This document shows positions 54,367 through 63,905 of a stretch of DNA of 64,000 nt, one piece after another (positions within the stretch are counted from its first letter, which is position 1; every line of letters begins with the position of its first letter). A program made the translations under genes and the position numbers. The stretch is from an uncultured Paracoccaceae bacterium. Lineage in GTDB: Bacteria > Pseudomonadota > Alphaproteobacteria > Rhodobacterales > Rhodobacteraceae. The stretch covers positions 172,857 to 236,856 of the forward strand of contig CALSOO010000008.1 in the NCBI GenBank assembly GCA_943787985.1, given 5' to 3'. The notes under the pieces were generated by a model. That model saw nothing but the letters and a program-made list of their open reading frames with translations, ran no database searches and was not told where the DNA came from.

Positions 54367-55676
54367 TGGACCCGTTAACAATTGGAATTCTGGCATTTGT
54401 TGCCCTCTTTATTTTGCTCGTCCTGACAGTGCCCATCGGCTTTGCCATGGGTTTGTGCGGTCTGGCGGGTATGTCGATGATCATCGGACTCAATCCGACT
54501 TTGTCCCTTTTCGGCACGACCGTTTACGAGACGACCGTCACCTATGACCTGTCCATCGTGCCACTCTTCGTTTTGATGGGAGCGGTTGCCGCCCGGTCAG
54601 GTTTAAGCCAGGAACTGTACGGCGCATTCAACGCTTGGTTCGGGGCATTCAGGGGCGGTTTGGCCCTTGCTACGGTTGGCGCTTGCGGCGCATTCGCAGC
54701 AATTTGCGGCTCTTCGGTTGCCACCGCAGCAACAATGTCAAAAGTCGCCCTGCCCGAAATGAAACGGTACAATTACGGCGAAAGCCTTGCCACGGGATCG
54801 GTCGCGGCGGGCGGCATCATCGGCATTCTGATACCACCTTCTGTGGTGCTGGTGTTGTACGGTGTTCTGACAGAAACATCGATCGGGGATCTGTTTATCG
54901 CAGGCTTTGTACCGGGGGTTCTGACCATCCTTGGATTTATGCTGGTCGTCGTGATTGTCACGCGGATCTACCCCGAGATGGGACCCGCTGGCGAAAAGGT
55001 TTCACTGACCGAAAAGTTCGCGGCCCTGGGCAGGACCTGGGCCATTATCCTGCTCTTTGCCTTGGTTATTGGCGGTATCTACTTTGGGGTGTTCACCCCG
55101 ACAGAAGCCGCCGGGATAGGTGCGGTTGGTGCCTTTGTCATATCAGCCCTGCGCAACCGTTTGACCTTTACCAACATCCGCGAAGCCCTGATGGAAACGG
55201 TCACGACGACAGCTATGATTTTCACCATTTTGATCGGTGCTTTGACCCTCAACAATCTCATGGTTTTTTCAGGGATTGCGGGCGCTCTTTCAGGGTTTGT
55301 CTCGGGTCTGGATATGCATCCGATGGCCGTGATGGCGATCATCTTGCTGATCTATCTGGTTATGGGCTGTTTTCTGGATGCCTTGGCGATGATTTTGCTG
55401 ACTGTGCCGATCTTTTTCCCAATCATCACCGACCTTGGTTTTGATCCCGTTTGGTTTGGCATTATTGTTGTTATGGTTGTCGAACTTGGGCTGATTACTC
55501 CGCCCATCGGCATGAATGTTTTTGTCATCAAGGGCATGGCCCCCGGGGTTAAGCTGTCATCGATCTACAAAGGCGTCATTCCGTTTGTGATCGCGCAATT
55601 CGTGTTGATCATTCTTGTCTTTTTGATCCCTGACATTGCGCTTTGGCTGCCAGAAACCGCGCGCGCGTTCCGCTAA
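54366..55676 (+). CDS. dctM: TRAP transporter large permease (DctM)
   Basis: 436 residues, about 12 membrane segments. AAICGSSVATAATMSKVALPEMK and AGGIIGILIPPSVVLVLYGV are family blocks; ELGLITPPIGMNVFVIKGMA lies near the C-terminus. Completes the second TRAP system. About 270 bp without a recognisable gene follow before the cyclase. Confidence 0.94.
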   Translation: MDPLTIGILAFVALFILLVLTVPIGFAMGLCGLAGMSMIIGLNPTLSLFGTTVYETTVTYDLSIVPLFVLMGAVAARSGLSQELYGAFNAWFGAFRGGLALATVGACGAFAAICGSSVATAATMSKVALPEMKRYNYGESLATGSVAAGGIIGILIPPSVVLVLYGVLTETSIGDLFIAGFVPGVLTILGFMLVVVIVTRIYPEMGPAGEKVSLTEKFAALGRTWAIILLFALVIGGIYFGVFTPTEAAGIGAVGAFVISALRNRLTFTNIREALMETVTTTAMIFTILIGALTLNNLMVFSGIAGALSGFVSGLDMHPMAVMAIILLIYLVMGCFLDALAMILLTVPIFFPIITDLGFDPVWFGIIVVMVVELGLITPPIGMNVFVIKGMAPGVKLSSIYKGVIPFVIAQFVLIILVFLIPDIALWLPETARAFR

Positions 55677-55950
55677 GCCGCGTTGGGGACGCGATGACAC
55701 GCAGTCAATCGGAGCATGGGTCAGGCCATCAAGCTGCAAGACCATACGCTCAATCATAACAATGGCCTGTCCCACTCATCCATGGCCCGGCGGTGCAGTT
55801 CGAGCCCGCGGTGGTGGTGTTTGTCGCTCGAAAAGTGAGAACGGCAAACATTGTCCGTGTCCTGATCAAAGCACATTCAAATGCCCCAACCCGCAGAAGG
55901 TCTAGCCGGATTTTCGTTGCGAAACTGCGTGATACGCTTAGTTTGCCTTT

Positions 55951-57126
55951 ATGAATAAAATTGCCGAACTCTCCCATTGGATGATAACCGAGGGTCGTCG
56001 ATCAGGCGATCCGGTCAAAATTGTTTCGCGGTTCTGCGACGGATTGATTGACGCAGGTGTTCCGCTTTGGCGTGTCAACATCGGGCAACGCTTTGCCAAC
56101 CCTCTGCTCATCGCGTGGGGCGTCGTCTGGACACCCGAAAAAACAGAGAGCTACGATGTCACCCATGAACGCATGCTGACTGACGGGTATATCGGAAGCT
56201 CATTCGAATACATTAATGACAATCGCAAGCCCTTGCACAAAAGCCTTCGTGACCTTGATCCGGAGCATGACCACGCCTCCTATATTGAATATGCTGCACT
56301 TGGCGGTACGGACTACTATGCGACCCTATTGTATTACGGCGACGGTTCGCTTCATGGCTGCACATTTGCGACCCAGGCCAAAGACGGGTTTTCATCTGAA
56401 CATTTGTCGATGATCGAAGAAATGTTGCCCGCATTGTCTGCGGCAATGGAACCCATCACCATGCGCAAATCAACCCAGAGCCTTCTGCGCACTTACCTCG
56501 GGGACGGACCTTCCGAAGCGGTTTGCAATGGAACCATTCGACGTGGTGAACGCACGACGCTGGAAGCGGTGGTCATGTTTACAGACTTGCGCGGCTTTAC
56601 TGCGTTGTCTGATACCGCCACCGAAGAGGACCTGTTCGAAGCCCTCAACGGATATTTTGACGTTGTCGTTCAAGCGGTCGAGGAGATGAACGGTGACGTC
56701 CTCAAGTTCATGGGGGATGGCATTCTATCGATTTTTGCAATTCCAACGCCCGACGTGCGCACTCTTCGATGCGAGCAAGCTGTGCGTGCGGCGCAAAAGG
56801 CGCTATCAGACTTGGCTTTGCTCAATGAGACGCGGGCGCAAGCGCATAAACCATCCCTCGATATTGGCGTTGGTATCAACTCCGGGCAAGTCAGTTATGG
56901 CAACATCGGCAGCCCGGGGCGACTTGATTTCACTGTGCTTGGGGGGGCGGTGAACCTTTCCAGCCGAATTGAGGGCTTAACCAAGTCTATCGGGCAACGT
57001 GTACTCGCAACCAAAGCGGTCGCTGACACGTGCCCTGATGTATTTCAATCATGCGGCTTACACGAAGTACGTGGGCTAACCCAGCCGATTGAAATATTCC
57101 ACTTGTTAGAAGCGGCTCAACAATAG
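55951..57126 (+). CDS. Class III adenylate cyclase with N-terminal sensory domain
   Basis: 391 residues. The N-terminal half (1-170) is a GAF-like domain seen in roseobacter and rhizobial cyclases (PLWRVNIGQRFANPLLIAWG). The C-terminal half is a class III cyclase: metal Asp212 (MFTDLRGFTALS) and Asp256 (LKFMGDGILSIF), substrate-selecting Lys252, and VGINSGQVSYGNIGS. No membrane segment. Makes cAMP in response to an unknown signal. Single gene, no operon. Confidence 0.9.
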   Translation: MNKIAELSHWMITEGRRSGDPVKIVSRFCDGLIDAGVPLWRVNIGQRFANPLLIAWGVVWTPEKTESYDVTHERMLTDGYIGSSFEYINDNRKPLHKSLRDLDPEHDHASYIEYAALGGTDYYATLLYYGDGSLHGCTFATQAKDGFSSEHLSMIEEMLPALSAAMEPITMRKSTQSLLRTYLGDGPSEAVCNGTIRRGERTTLEAVVMFTDLRGFTALSDTATEEDLFEALNGYFDVVVQAVEEMNGDVLKFMGDGILSIFAIPTPDVRTLRCEQAVRAAQKALSDLALLNETRAQAHKPSLDIGVGINSGQVSYGNIGSPGRLDFTVLGGAVNLSSRIEGLTKSIGQRVLATKAVADTCPDVFQSCGLHEVRGLTQPIEIFHLLEAAQQ

Positions 57127-57245
57127 CCAAACCGAATTTCGGTCACGTATTTCGGCTCCGTCGATTTTATAGGCATCGCATCTATACGCAAAAAGACGAG
57201 TGCTTGCTCGAAGCCTCTTGTCTCTCGCACCGCAAAAGGATGTTC

Positions 57246-57470
57246 TTAAAAGTCGAACAATTCTTCCAGAAACCCGCCACGTTTTTTGCGTTTGTGAGTT
57301 TCATATTGCGGGGCGACCTGTGCGGGCGCTGCCTGCCCGACAGAGCGGTCAATAATCTTGTCAAGCTCGCCACGGTCAAGCCAAACACCCCGACAAGAAG
57401 GACAATAGTCTATCTCGACGCCACTGCGGTCCGTGATGACAAGGGTGGTTCCGTCGATAGGACATTTCAT
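57246..57470 (-). CDS. zf-TFIIB domain protein
   Basis: 74 residues. Cys3 starts the first knuckle, which is C-P-I-D rather than C-P-x-C; the second is YCPSCRGVWLDRGEL with Cys23 and Cys26. A basic linker KRKKRGG and a short acidic end follow. Such small zinc-ribbon proteins are common in Rhodobacteraceae with no known role. RBS AAGGAG. Confidence 0.85.
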   Translation of the reverse strand: MKCPIDGTTLVITDRSGVEIDYCPSCRGVWLDRGELDKIIDRSVGQAAPAQVAPQYETHKRKKRGGFLEELFDF

Positions 57471-57619
57471 CTGCTGCGTGCTCCTTTGTGGTTAGGCTCA
57501 GATATGGTGTTCTTTTGGAATAATTCACCCCCCAATATGCGAATATGGTGAAGCACTCCTTAAACGGCATAGGCAAAGCGTAACCACTTGTTAACCAAGC
57601 CTAAGCAATGGTGCAGATC

Positions 57620-58306
57620 ATGATACGACCTGATCTGCGACTTAGAATATTGCTTGCGCTACTCACAGCGCTTTGCGTGCCTTCTTTTACAAGTGCTGGC
57701 GCGTGGATGCGCACGGAGAAAACCGGCTTTTTCTCGTTCGTTTCAAAGCAGAACTACAACTTGAGCAGCACCCAGTCCGGCTACCTTGAATACGGAGTTT
57801 CCGACAAACTGACTTTGGGGGCAGCCATTGACGTCGACATCCAAGCGGGGGCCGCACTGGGCGGTCAGGGCCACATCTTTTTGCGCCGACCACTTCCATG
57901 GTCACGTGCCAATAGCGTCTGGGCTTACGAAATCGGCTTCGGGGCAAAGGTGAGAGAGACACAGCAGTCCCAGTTTGCCAAAACCTCGCTCCACTTTGGC
58001 AAGGGAGTGAAGCTTGGCAAACGAAATGGCTGGTTTGCTGTAGATGGCGCGGTTGAATGGCATTTTGGGAAGGAACAGCACCGCGCCAAAATTGATGTCA
58101 CTCTCGGAGTCAATATTTCCGCACGCAGTAAGGCGATGGTGCAAATATTTACGGACATTAGCGCTGGATCCGCGACGGCGACCCTTGCGCCTACTTATAT
58201 ATTCTCGCCCAAAGACAAGAAAATCAGCTATGTCGCGGGTTTTGAGGCTGCATCAAACGGGCGGGACAGCACCGCCCTCAAAATTGGAGTATGGCACAAA
58301 TTCTAA
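57620..58306 (+). CDS. Exported beta-rich protein, probable outer membrane barrel
   Basis: 228 residues. Signal peptide RLRILLALLTALCVPSFTSA-GA, then alternating strands with aromatic ends (EKTGFFSFVSKQNYNL, YLEYGVSDKLTLGAAIDVD, SVWAYEIGFGAKVRETQ), ending KIGVWHKF with a terminal Phe typical of outer membrane barrels. Family not recognised; it resembles barrel proteins of unknown function in roseobacters. ATG 57620 is preferred over the upstream 57608. Confidence 0.65.
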   Translation: MIRPDLRLRILLALLTALCVPSFTSAGAWMRTEKTGFFSFVSKQNYNLSSTQSGYLEYGVSDKLTLGAAIDVDIQAGAALGGQGHIFLRRPLPWSRANSVWAYEIGFGAKVRETQQSQFAKTSLHFGKGVKLGKRNGWFAVDGAVEWHFGKEQHRAKIDVTLGVNISARSKAMVQIFTDISAGSATATLAPTYIFSPKDKKISYVAGFEAASNGRDSTALKIGVWHKF

Positions 58307-58335
58307 AAGGCCCGCCAAAACTTTGACGGACCTTT
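58306..58335 (-). terminator. Intrinsic terminator of the beta-helix gene
   Basis: On the minus strand AAAGGTCCGTCA pairs with TGGCGGGCCTTT (two G-T pairs) with a short loop and T-rich end, 16 bp after the stop at 58351. It may also serve the barrel gene from the other side. Confidence 0.7.
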
Positions 58336-58350
58336 GACTGCAAACGCGGT

Positions 58351-60636
58351 TTAGCTGTCTGAACGCACGGTAACTTGCAGGAGTCCGCGCTGTGCTTCAC
58401 CCCAGGCTACGTGGACACGGTCCTCGTTTGGACCTTCGCGCAGATCGATGTTGGGCATGTCAAAATTGGCGACATTCGAAGCGTTTTTAATGCGTTCCAA
58501 CATGACAATGCTATCCACTCCCATCGCATAGCCATCAAACGGCAACTTTTGATCTGTCTCAACGACCCAAGTGGAGGCGGTTGTGTTCTGATCATGTTTG
58601 ATGCGCAATGGATTGGACACCTGATATGTGACCCCGTGATAAGAATTGCCCGTAAAGGTCAATGCTTTGGCACGAGAGTGATCAAGGTCTGAAAAGCTCG
58701 TATCCACCCGTTCGGCGCGATCAATATTGCCATTGATGGACCGGAACTTGTTTCCGGTGATCGCAACACCATTCAAAAAGTGCCCGCTGCCATATGGCTT
58801 AACGACCACATAGCTGAACCACGGGGCAACATCTCCGGACAAGAAAACATTGTCCGAAATCGTCATGGCGCTGAACGAAAAGCCCGACGTGAAGTTCGGG
58901 GTGGGGTCGTGCTCGTTGGTCCACTCCAAAAAGCAATTGTCGATGTAGTTGCCATTGAAAATCGTACTGCAATACGCCTTTGCGATCACAAAACCCGCGC
59001 TGCGGACCCCGTCCGAAATGGCGTCGCCTTGGAAAAAGTGGTTGCCTTTGATCAGACTGTTGGCGCCTGTAATCACACCGAAATGGCGGAATTTTGTCGC
59101 GCGATTGTCGCGGATCTTGGGATCGTTGGCATTCACGTTGAACCCTATGGATTTGCGTTCTGGTACATTCAACGCATCCTCTGCGGACAGGAACTGACAA
59201 CGGTCAATAAACATCCCCTGACAGCCGCCACCATGGGAGGTGATCCCCTTGTCTTTGGGCCGCGAAAAGAAACAATCGCGCACATGGAAAATCAATCCCG
59301 TCGGGGCCAACAGAATGCCGCTGCAAACACCGTTGCACTGGAATTCGACGTCATCAAAAATGAACTTGCTCAAGGACCGGAAACCGGAAAAATCCACCAG
59401 GTATTTGAAGCGCTTGAACGTATAGGTCTGACGGCCAGCCGCGTCATAAAGCGGATTACTGAGCGTGATCTCTTGAGTGGTGATGTCCTTGTCACGCACA
59501 TAGACTTCACGCCCCACACCGTTCCCTTCGACCCGGGAACCGATTTCGATGGCGGAAATATTGGTAACACCCGTCAGTTTGCGCGAGTCTGAAGGGTCGT
59601 AAGTGCCTTGACCCGTGACAACCACATCATCCCAATCACCGGTGGGCGCAGCTTCCAACTGACCGTTGCGGATTACACGGCGGGTGGCATAGGTATCGCG
59701 ATCAGGCACAGCCGCTTGCATATCAATGGGTTCGCGAATGAATACTTTGCGACCCCGCATATCAAGGGCTTCGTGGTCCACATTGTTGAGCAAGGCTTGA
59801 AACGCTTTTTTGAAGGCAAGCTCTTCATCGCCGAACGCATCGATGTAGGCGGGCAGATGGAATTCCTTGGTCAACATCAGGACCTTGTCCGTTGGCATGG
59901 TGATCGTGCCCTCAAACCGTACATTCGCGCTGAGCGACACATCATCCGCCAGAAAATAAGTGCCCGGAGGCACCAGGATCAAGCGCCCTTCAGCCGCGCT
60001 GTTGGCACGGTCAAATGCGGCACTGTCATCGGTGGTTCCATCGCCAAGGGCACCATAGTCACGAACATCCACGACCGAGATCAAATCGCGCAGGAAAAAA
60101 GAGGTGACGTCTTCGATCTCGATATCGTCAATCCGCACGATCCCTCCATTGGGGCCTGTCAAATCGATACCGAAGTGGCCATAGATCGGTGTGGAGCCCC
60201 ACACCATGTCCACTCCCGTGCGATCCCCTGCCCCGACAATGGCCGTCACCTCAACCACTTCGCCGTAATCCGTCAAAGATGTGGTGGCGCTGTTGAGCGG
60301 AATGCCCGTGACCGCATTGCCGCCAGAACGGCCCGCAAAAGCTGCGATGCGCACATTTGGCAAACTGCCGCTCAGAACTTTGATACGTGCTTTGATTTGC
60401 AAATAACATCCGGGCAACAGCGGCGTTTCACCCATATAGCGAACGCGCGTCGTACTGTTGACCTTTTGCACCTCAAGGCAGCCGCCAAAGTCCTGATCTG
60501 CAGGCACAAAAGCCGCGTTGTTGGCATTGGCATAGGTGTCAGATCCTGGTGTGCCGTCACCGCTGGACCAAACCGTCAAACCATTTGCAAACGCCGGCGG
60601 CATCAACTGCACGCCATCTGTAATTGCCTTATTCAT
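58351..60636 (-). CDS. Large right-handed beta-helix protein (pectate lyase 3 / GH28-related)
   Basis: 761 residues. About 190 N-terminal residues form a carbohydrate-module-like beta-sandwich (LPGCYLQIKARIKVLSGSL, FGIDLTGPNGGIVRIDDIEI). Then VVDVRDYGALGDGTTDDSAAF (about residue 205) opens the Pectate_lyase_3 helix, with coils such as FIDRCQFLSAEDALN, IKGNHFFQGD and ITGNKFRSINGN. No signal peptide is visible. It may act on a surface polysaccharide or be secreted by a type I route. ATG 60636 with AAGGGA. Reaction unknown. Confidence 0.8.
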   Translation of the reverse strand: MNKAITDGVQLMPPAFANGLTVWSSGDGTPGSDTYANANNAAFVPADQDFGGCLEVQKVNSTTRVRYMGETPLLPGCYLQIKARIKVLSGSLPNVRIAAFAGRSGGNAVTGIPLNSATTSLTDYGEVVEVTAIVGAGDRTGVDMVWGSTPIYGHFGIDLTGPNGGIVRIDDIEIEDVTSFFLRDLISVVDVRDYGALGDGTTDDSAAFDRANSAAEGRLILVPPGTYFLADDVSLSANVRFEGTITMPTDKVLMLTKEFHLPAYIDAFGDEELAFKKAFQALLNNVDHEALDMRGRKVFIREPIDMQAAVPDRDTYATRRVIRNGQLEAAPTGDWDDVVVTGQGTYDPSDSRKLTGVTNISAIEIGSRVEGNGVGREVYVRDKDITTQEITLSNPLYDAAGRQTYTFKRFKYLVDFSGFRSLSKFIFDDVEFQCNGVCSGILLAPTGLIFHVRDCFFSRPKDKGITSHGGGCQGMFIDRCQFLSAEDALNVPERKSIGFNVNANDPKIRDNRATKFRHFGVITGANSLIKGNHFFQGDAISDGVRSAGFVIAKAYCSTIFNGNYIDNCFLEWTNEHDPTPNFTSGFSFSAMTISDNVFLSGDVAPWFSYVVVKPYGSGHFLNGVAITGNKFRSINGNIDRAERVDTSFSDLDHSRAKALTFTGNSYHGVTYQVSNPLRIKHDQNTTASTWVVETDQKLPFDGYAMGVDSIVMLERIKNASNVANFDMPNIDLREGPNEDRVHVAWGEAQRGLLQVTVRSDS

Positions 60637-60812
60637 CAAAAATCCCTTTCCCAACGGTGCGGCGCTTGGGCCAAACAGCCAAGGCGACACACCGCAATTG
60701 ATCCAGCGTGCCGCAAGCCACAACGGCTCCGACACATGCGGGACAAGGAAATATCAATGATTGATTAACGCAGCCTCACACCACCGTCACGGTGCTAGGG
60801 GAAAAGAGGGGT

Positions 60813-61214
60813 TCAGGCGCCAACGCCGGGTTTAGGCAAAATCTGTACGCCGTTGATTTTCCAACCAGTTTCTGTCGACAGCATCCGATACCCCAAAACA
60901 TGGGTTTCGCCTTGTTGGTCGGTGATCAAAACCTTTTGCCAAGTGTCTCCGGCGATCTCTTCTTGTTCAAGGTAGCGCACATCGGCTGGCCGCCACACCA
61001 TTGGGTAGGCTTGGGTTACCATCCGTTCAAAGTTATCAGCATTGCCGAACAGCCGTTGGATATTGGGGCTGGCAAAAGCAAAGGCCGCTTCAAAATCATC
61101 GGCCTGAAAAGCTTCGATCTGGTCGCGGATCGTGTCCTGCACGCTCAAATCCTGCGCCCAGGCTTGCGTGGCCAGCAGAGTTGCCAGTGCGGTCATCTTG
61201 AGGGTACGAAACAT
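60813..61214 (-). CDS. DUF4864 protein with signal peptide
   Basis: 133 residues. Signal peptide FRTLKMTALATLLATQAWA-QD, then a cystatin/NTF2-like DUF4864 domain (IRDQIEAFQADDFEAAFAFAS, PADVRYLEQEEIAGDTWQKV). Periplasmic, function unknown. Its ribosome binding site AGGAGA is the end of a perfect 14-bp hairpin at 61222-61257, which would hide it from ribosomes. Confidence 0.85.
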   Translation of the reverse strand: MFRTLKMTALATLLATQAWAQDLSVQDTIRDQIEAFQADDFEAAFAFASPNIQRLFGNADNFERMVTQAYPMVWRPADVRYLEQEEIAGDTWQKVLITDQQGETHVLGYRMLSTETGWKINGVQILPKPGVGA

Positions 61215-61221
61215 CTGTGGT

Positions 61222-61257
61222 TCTCCTGCGCTAGATTACAAATTCTAGCGCAGGAGA
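61222..61257 (-). promoter_or_regulatory. 14-bp perfect hairpin covering the ribosome binding site of the DUF4864 gene
   Basis: TCTCCTGCGCTAGA / TCTAGCGCAGGAGA with an 8-nt loop between lysK and the DUF4864 gene. On the minus strand the 3' arm ends in AGGAGA, 7 nt before ATG 61214. No T run follows, so it is less likely to be just a terminator of lysK. Confidence 0.7.
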
Positions 61258-61291
61258 GGCCTAAAACAAGGCAGGCCAAATTATCTGATAC

Positions 61292-62866
61292 TTAAACGAG
61301 ATCTCCGGCCAATGCGGAATCGATAAGCGCAATCGTTTCGTTCACCCCGTACAGAGCGATAAACCCGCCAAAGCGTGGACCTTGCGACGCACCTAAGAGA
61401 ACCTCATACAAAGCGGTGAACCAATCGCGTAACGGGTCGAACCGTTCACGTCCGCATGCAAAGACTTCGGATTGCAACGCCTCGGAATCCAATCCACCGT
61501 CCCACGCAACCAAACGCGTACGCAGGTCTTCCAATGCCTCGCGCTCAAGTTCAGAGGCCGCGCGAAACACCTTCTTGGGTTTCACAAAGTCATTGAAATA
61601 GCGCACGGCAAAACCAGCAGCAGCATCCAATTGCGGGTGCGTCTGTGGCCCTGCGTCCGGAGCATAACGCTGAATAAAGCCCCACAATTGCGCTTTGTCT
61701 TCAGCCGAAGAAACAGAGGCGAGGTTCAGCAACATCGAGAACGGCACAACCATGTCACTGGACGGCACGTTATGACCGTGAATGTGGAACACAGGGTTGT
61801 TCAGCCGCGCTTTGGTGTCTTGATCTGCGTAAGCACGCAATTGTTGATGATATTCGTCCACGGCCTTCGGAATAACATCAAAATGCATGCGCTTTGCCGT
61901 CTTGGGCTTGAGGTACATGAAATACGACAAGGATTCAGTCGAGGCGTAGCTCAGCCAGTCATCAATCGAGATCCCGTTGCCGGAGGTCTTGGAAATCTTG
62001 TGACCCTCTTCATCCAAAAACAACTCATAGGTGAAATGTTCAGGTTTTTTACCGCCCAAAATCTCGCAAATGCGATCATAAATCGGGGTGTTGGTTGAGT
62101 GATCCTTGCCGTACATCTCGAAATCAACGTCCAAAGCAGCCCAGCGCGCACCAAAGTCAGGCTTCCATTGTAGCTTCACATTGCCCCCAGTGACGGGAAG
62201 GGTCCATTCACGCCCCTCTTCATCATCAAAGGTAATCGTTCCGTCCTGCGCATTGACGCTTTTCATCGGCACGTACAAAACGCGACCCGTCTCGGGATGG
62301 ATCGGCAGGAAAATGCAATAAGTTCCACGGCGTTCCTCACGCAGCGATTTCAGCATGACGGCCATGACTTCGTCGTATTTCTCGACAGCGCGGAGCAAAA
62401 TCTCGTCAAACTGGCCACTGCGGTAAAATTCGGTTGAGCTGATGAATTCATACTCGAACCCGAAAGTGTCCAGAAAACTGTTCAGCTTTGCATTGTTGTG
62501 GGCACCAAAGCTGTCGTGCGTGCCAAACGGATCAGGGACATCCGTTAGTGGTCGCTGCAAGTGTTCAACCAAGGACTCCGAATTAGGCACATTGCCCGGC
62601 ACTTTGCGCATGCCATCCAGATCATCCGAAAAACAGACCAAACGGGTCGGAATATCCGAGATGACCTCAAAAGCGCGGCGCACCATCGTTGTGCGCGACA
62701 CCTCACCAAATGTGCCGATATGGGGCAAGCCAGATGGACCGTAGCCGGTTTCAAATAGCACAAAACCCTTTTCGGGCGGCTTCTTGGCATAGCGTTTGAG
62801 CAGACGGCGTGCTTCTTCAAAAGGCCACGCTTTGCTGGCCAGTCCGGCCTCTCGCAGATCACTCAT
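61292..62866 (-). CDS. lysK: Lysyl-tRNA synthetase, class I
   Basis: 524 residues. Class I signature HIGT at 49-52 ([13 protein letters not shown]) and KISKT in [12 protein letters not shown]. The class I enzyme, not the usual bacterial class II LysS, is normal in alphaproteobacteria. Length and blocks are complete, so it should be functional. It is divergent from the TerB-like gene. Confidence 0.96.
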   Translation of the reverse strand: MSDLREAGLASKAWPFEEARRLLKRYAKKPPEKGFVLFETGYGPSGLPHIGTFGEVSRTTMVRRAFEVISDIPTRLVCFSDDLDGMRKVPGNVPNSESLVEHLQRPLTDVPDPFGTHDSFGAHNNAKLNSFLDTFGFEYEFISSTEFYRSGQFDEILLRAVEKYDEVMAVMLKSLREERRGTYCIFLPIHPETGRVLYVPMKSVNAQDGTITFDDEEGREWTLPVTGGNVKLQWKPDFGARWAALDVDFEMYGKDHSTNTPIYDRICEILGGKKPEHFTYELFLDEEGHKISKTSGNGISIDDWLSYASTESLSYFMYLKPKTAKRMHFDVIPKAVDEYHQQLRAYADQDTKARLNNPVFHIHGHNVPSSDMVVPFSMLLNLASVSSAEDKAQLWGFIQRYAPDAGPQTHPQLDAAAGFAVRYFNDFVKPKKVFRAASELEREALEDLRTRLVAWDGGLDSEALQSEVFACGRERFDPLRDWFTALYEVLLGASQGPRFGGFIALYGVNETIALIDSALAGDLV

Positions 62867-62992
62867 TTCGCTATCCTTTGACCAATGGCCTTTGACACCA
62901 GCGGCGCGACATAGGCGCCAACCTGCCGCTACCTATTGCGCGGGTGGCCTTAGGTCAATATTCTGCGCCGCAACATAACCCAATAAGGACGG

Positions 62993-63418
62993 ATGACCGT
63001 GAACGAAGTTACACACTCCCTGACGGCCCAAGACGCGCTGGTGGCGGTCATGATCGCCGTTTCAGCATCCGACGCCGATATCGGAACCGCAGAATTGGTG
63101 AAAATCCAGTCCGCGATCAACATGCTACCCGTTTTCGCCGAATATGACCTCGACCGACTCACGACGATCAGCCAGACTGTTTTTGACCTGTTCGAGCAAG
63201 AGGACGGGTTGGATGCCCTGTTCGGACTTGTGCGCGACTCCCTGCCCGAGCGCCTGAATGAAACGGCATATGCATTGGCCTGTGATGTGGCCGCTGCTGA
63301 TGGATCACTGGAGGAAAGCGAACTTCGCCTCCTCGAAGAGATGCGCTACGAGCTGAACATCGACAGACTGCATGCAGCTGGAATCGAACGCGGCGCACGG
63401 GCACGACACCTGACGTAA
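62993..63418 (+). CDS. TerB-like tellurite-resistance family protein
   Basis: 141 residues, all-helical. The TerB/DjlA-like repeat is visible: ALVAVMIAVSASDADIGTAE and AYALACDVAAADGSLEESEL, both with acidic metal-binding residues. Small cytoplasmic TerB proteins are common in this group and their role is unclear. Tellurite resistance itself is not implied. ATG 62993 is chosen. Confidence 0.85.
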   Translation: MTVNEVTHSLTAQDALVAVMIAVSASDADIGTAELVKIQSAINMLPVFAEYDLDRLTTISQTVFDLFEQEDGLDALFGLVRDSLPERLNETAYALACDVAAADGSLEESELRLLEEMRYELNIDRLHAAGIERGARARHLT

Positions 63419-63905
63419 AATTCGCGGGCTGTTCAGTGTTGTCTTTAACGACCCTTACAGCCTGCAATGCGGGGCGTTGCGACGTTTCCAAACTGGACGG
63501 CCACACTGGCCAATAGATACGTCGCACCTGTTGGGACGATGTACTATCGGTCCATACAAAATATATGGGCCGTGTTTATTTATCTGAAAATGACCGTACA
63601 CCTTTGCTGAGGCTCCGGTGCAATCCAGCATCGCCAAAAAATTGCTGTTTTGAACCAGTTCCGGGACAGAGTGCAGATGTCTGTTCAGACTTGGTTACCG
63701 AACTGAAGATAGCCAATACCGAAAATTCACTATAGCAGCCAAATTTGACTCGAAATCCAGATCGGTTCGGGCGCGGGGCAGACCTCCAACGGCCAGTCCT
63801 GCGAGCGAATTCCGGCCGATATCCGACACCATAAAATTACATGCAATTTTCCTTTGCACTGCGTCAGAAAGTTTCCTATACGAAACCCAAGTTGATGAGA
63901 CCCCC
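63419..63905. other. Gene-free stretch before the riboswitch
   Basis: No coding region found. Pieces such as CTGGACGGCCACACTGGCC (63494-63512) and CCAGATCGGTTCGGGCGCG (63758-63776) have the look of the dispersed, decayed repeats seen elsewhere, but the match is weak. A promoter for the riboswitch transcript probably lies near its end. Confidence 0.4.

Noticed and set aside
55677..55950. A small gene between the TRAP operon and the cyclase
   Set aside because: Open frames on both strands are short, lack ribosome binding sites and resemble nothing known.
59608..60768. Long open frame antisense to the beta-helix gene
   Set aside because: The minus strand carries a full-length pectate-lyase-type protein with ribosome binding site; the antisense frame has none of this.
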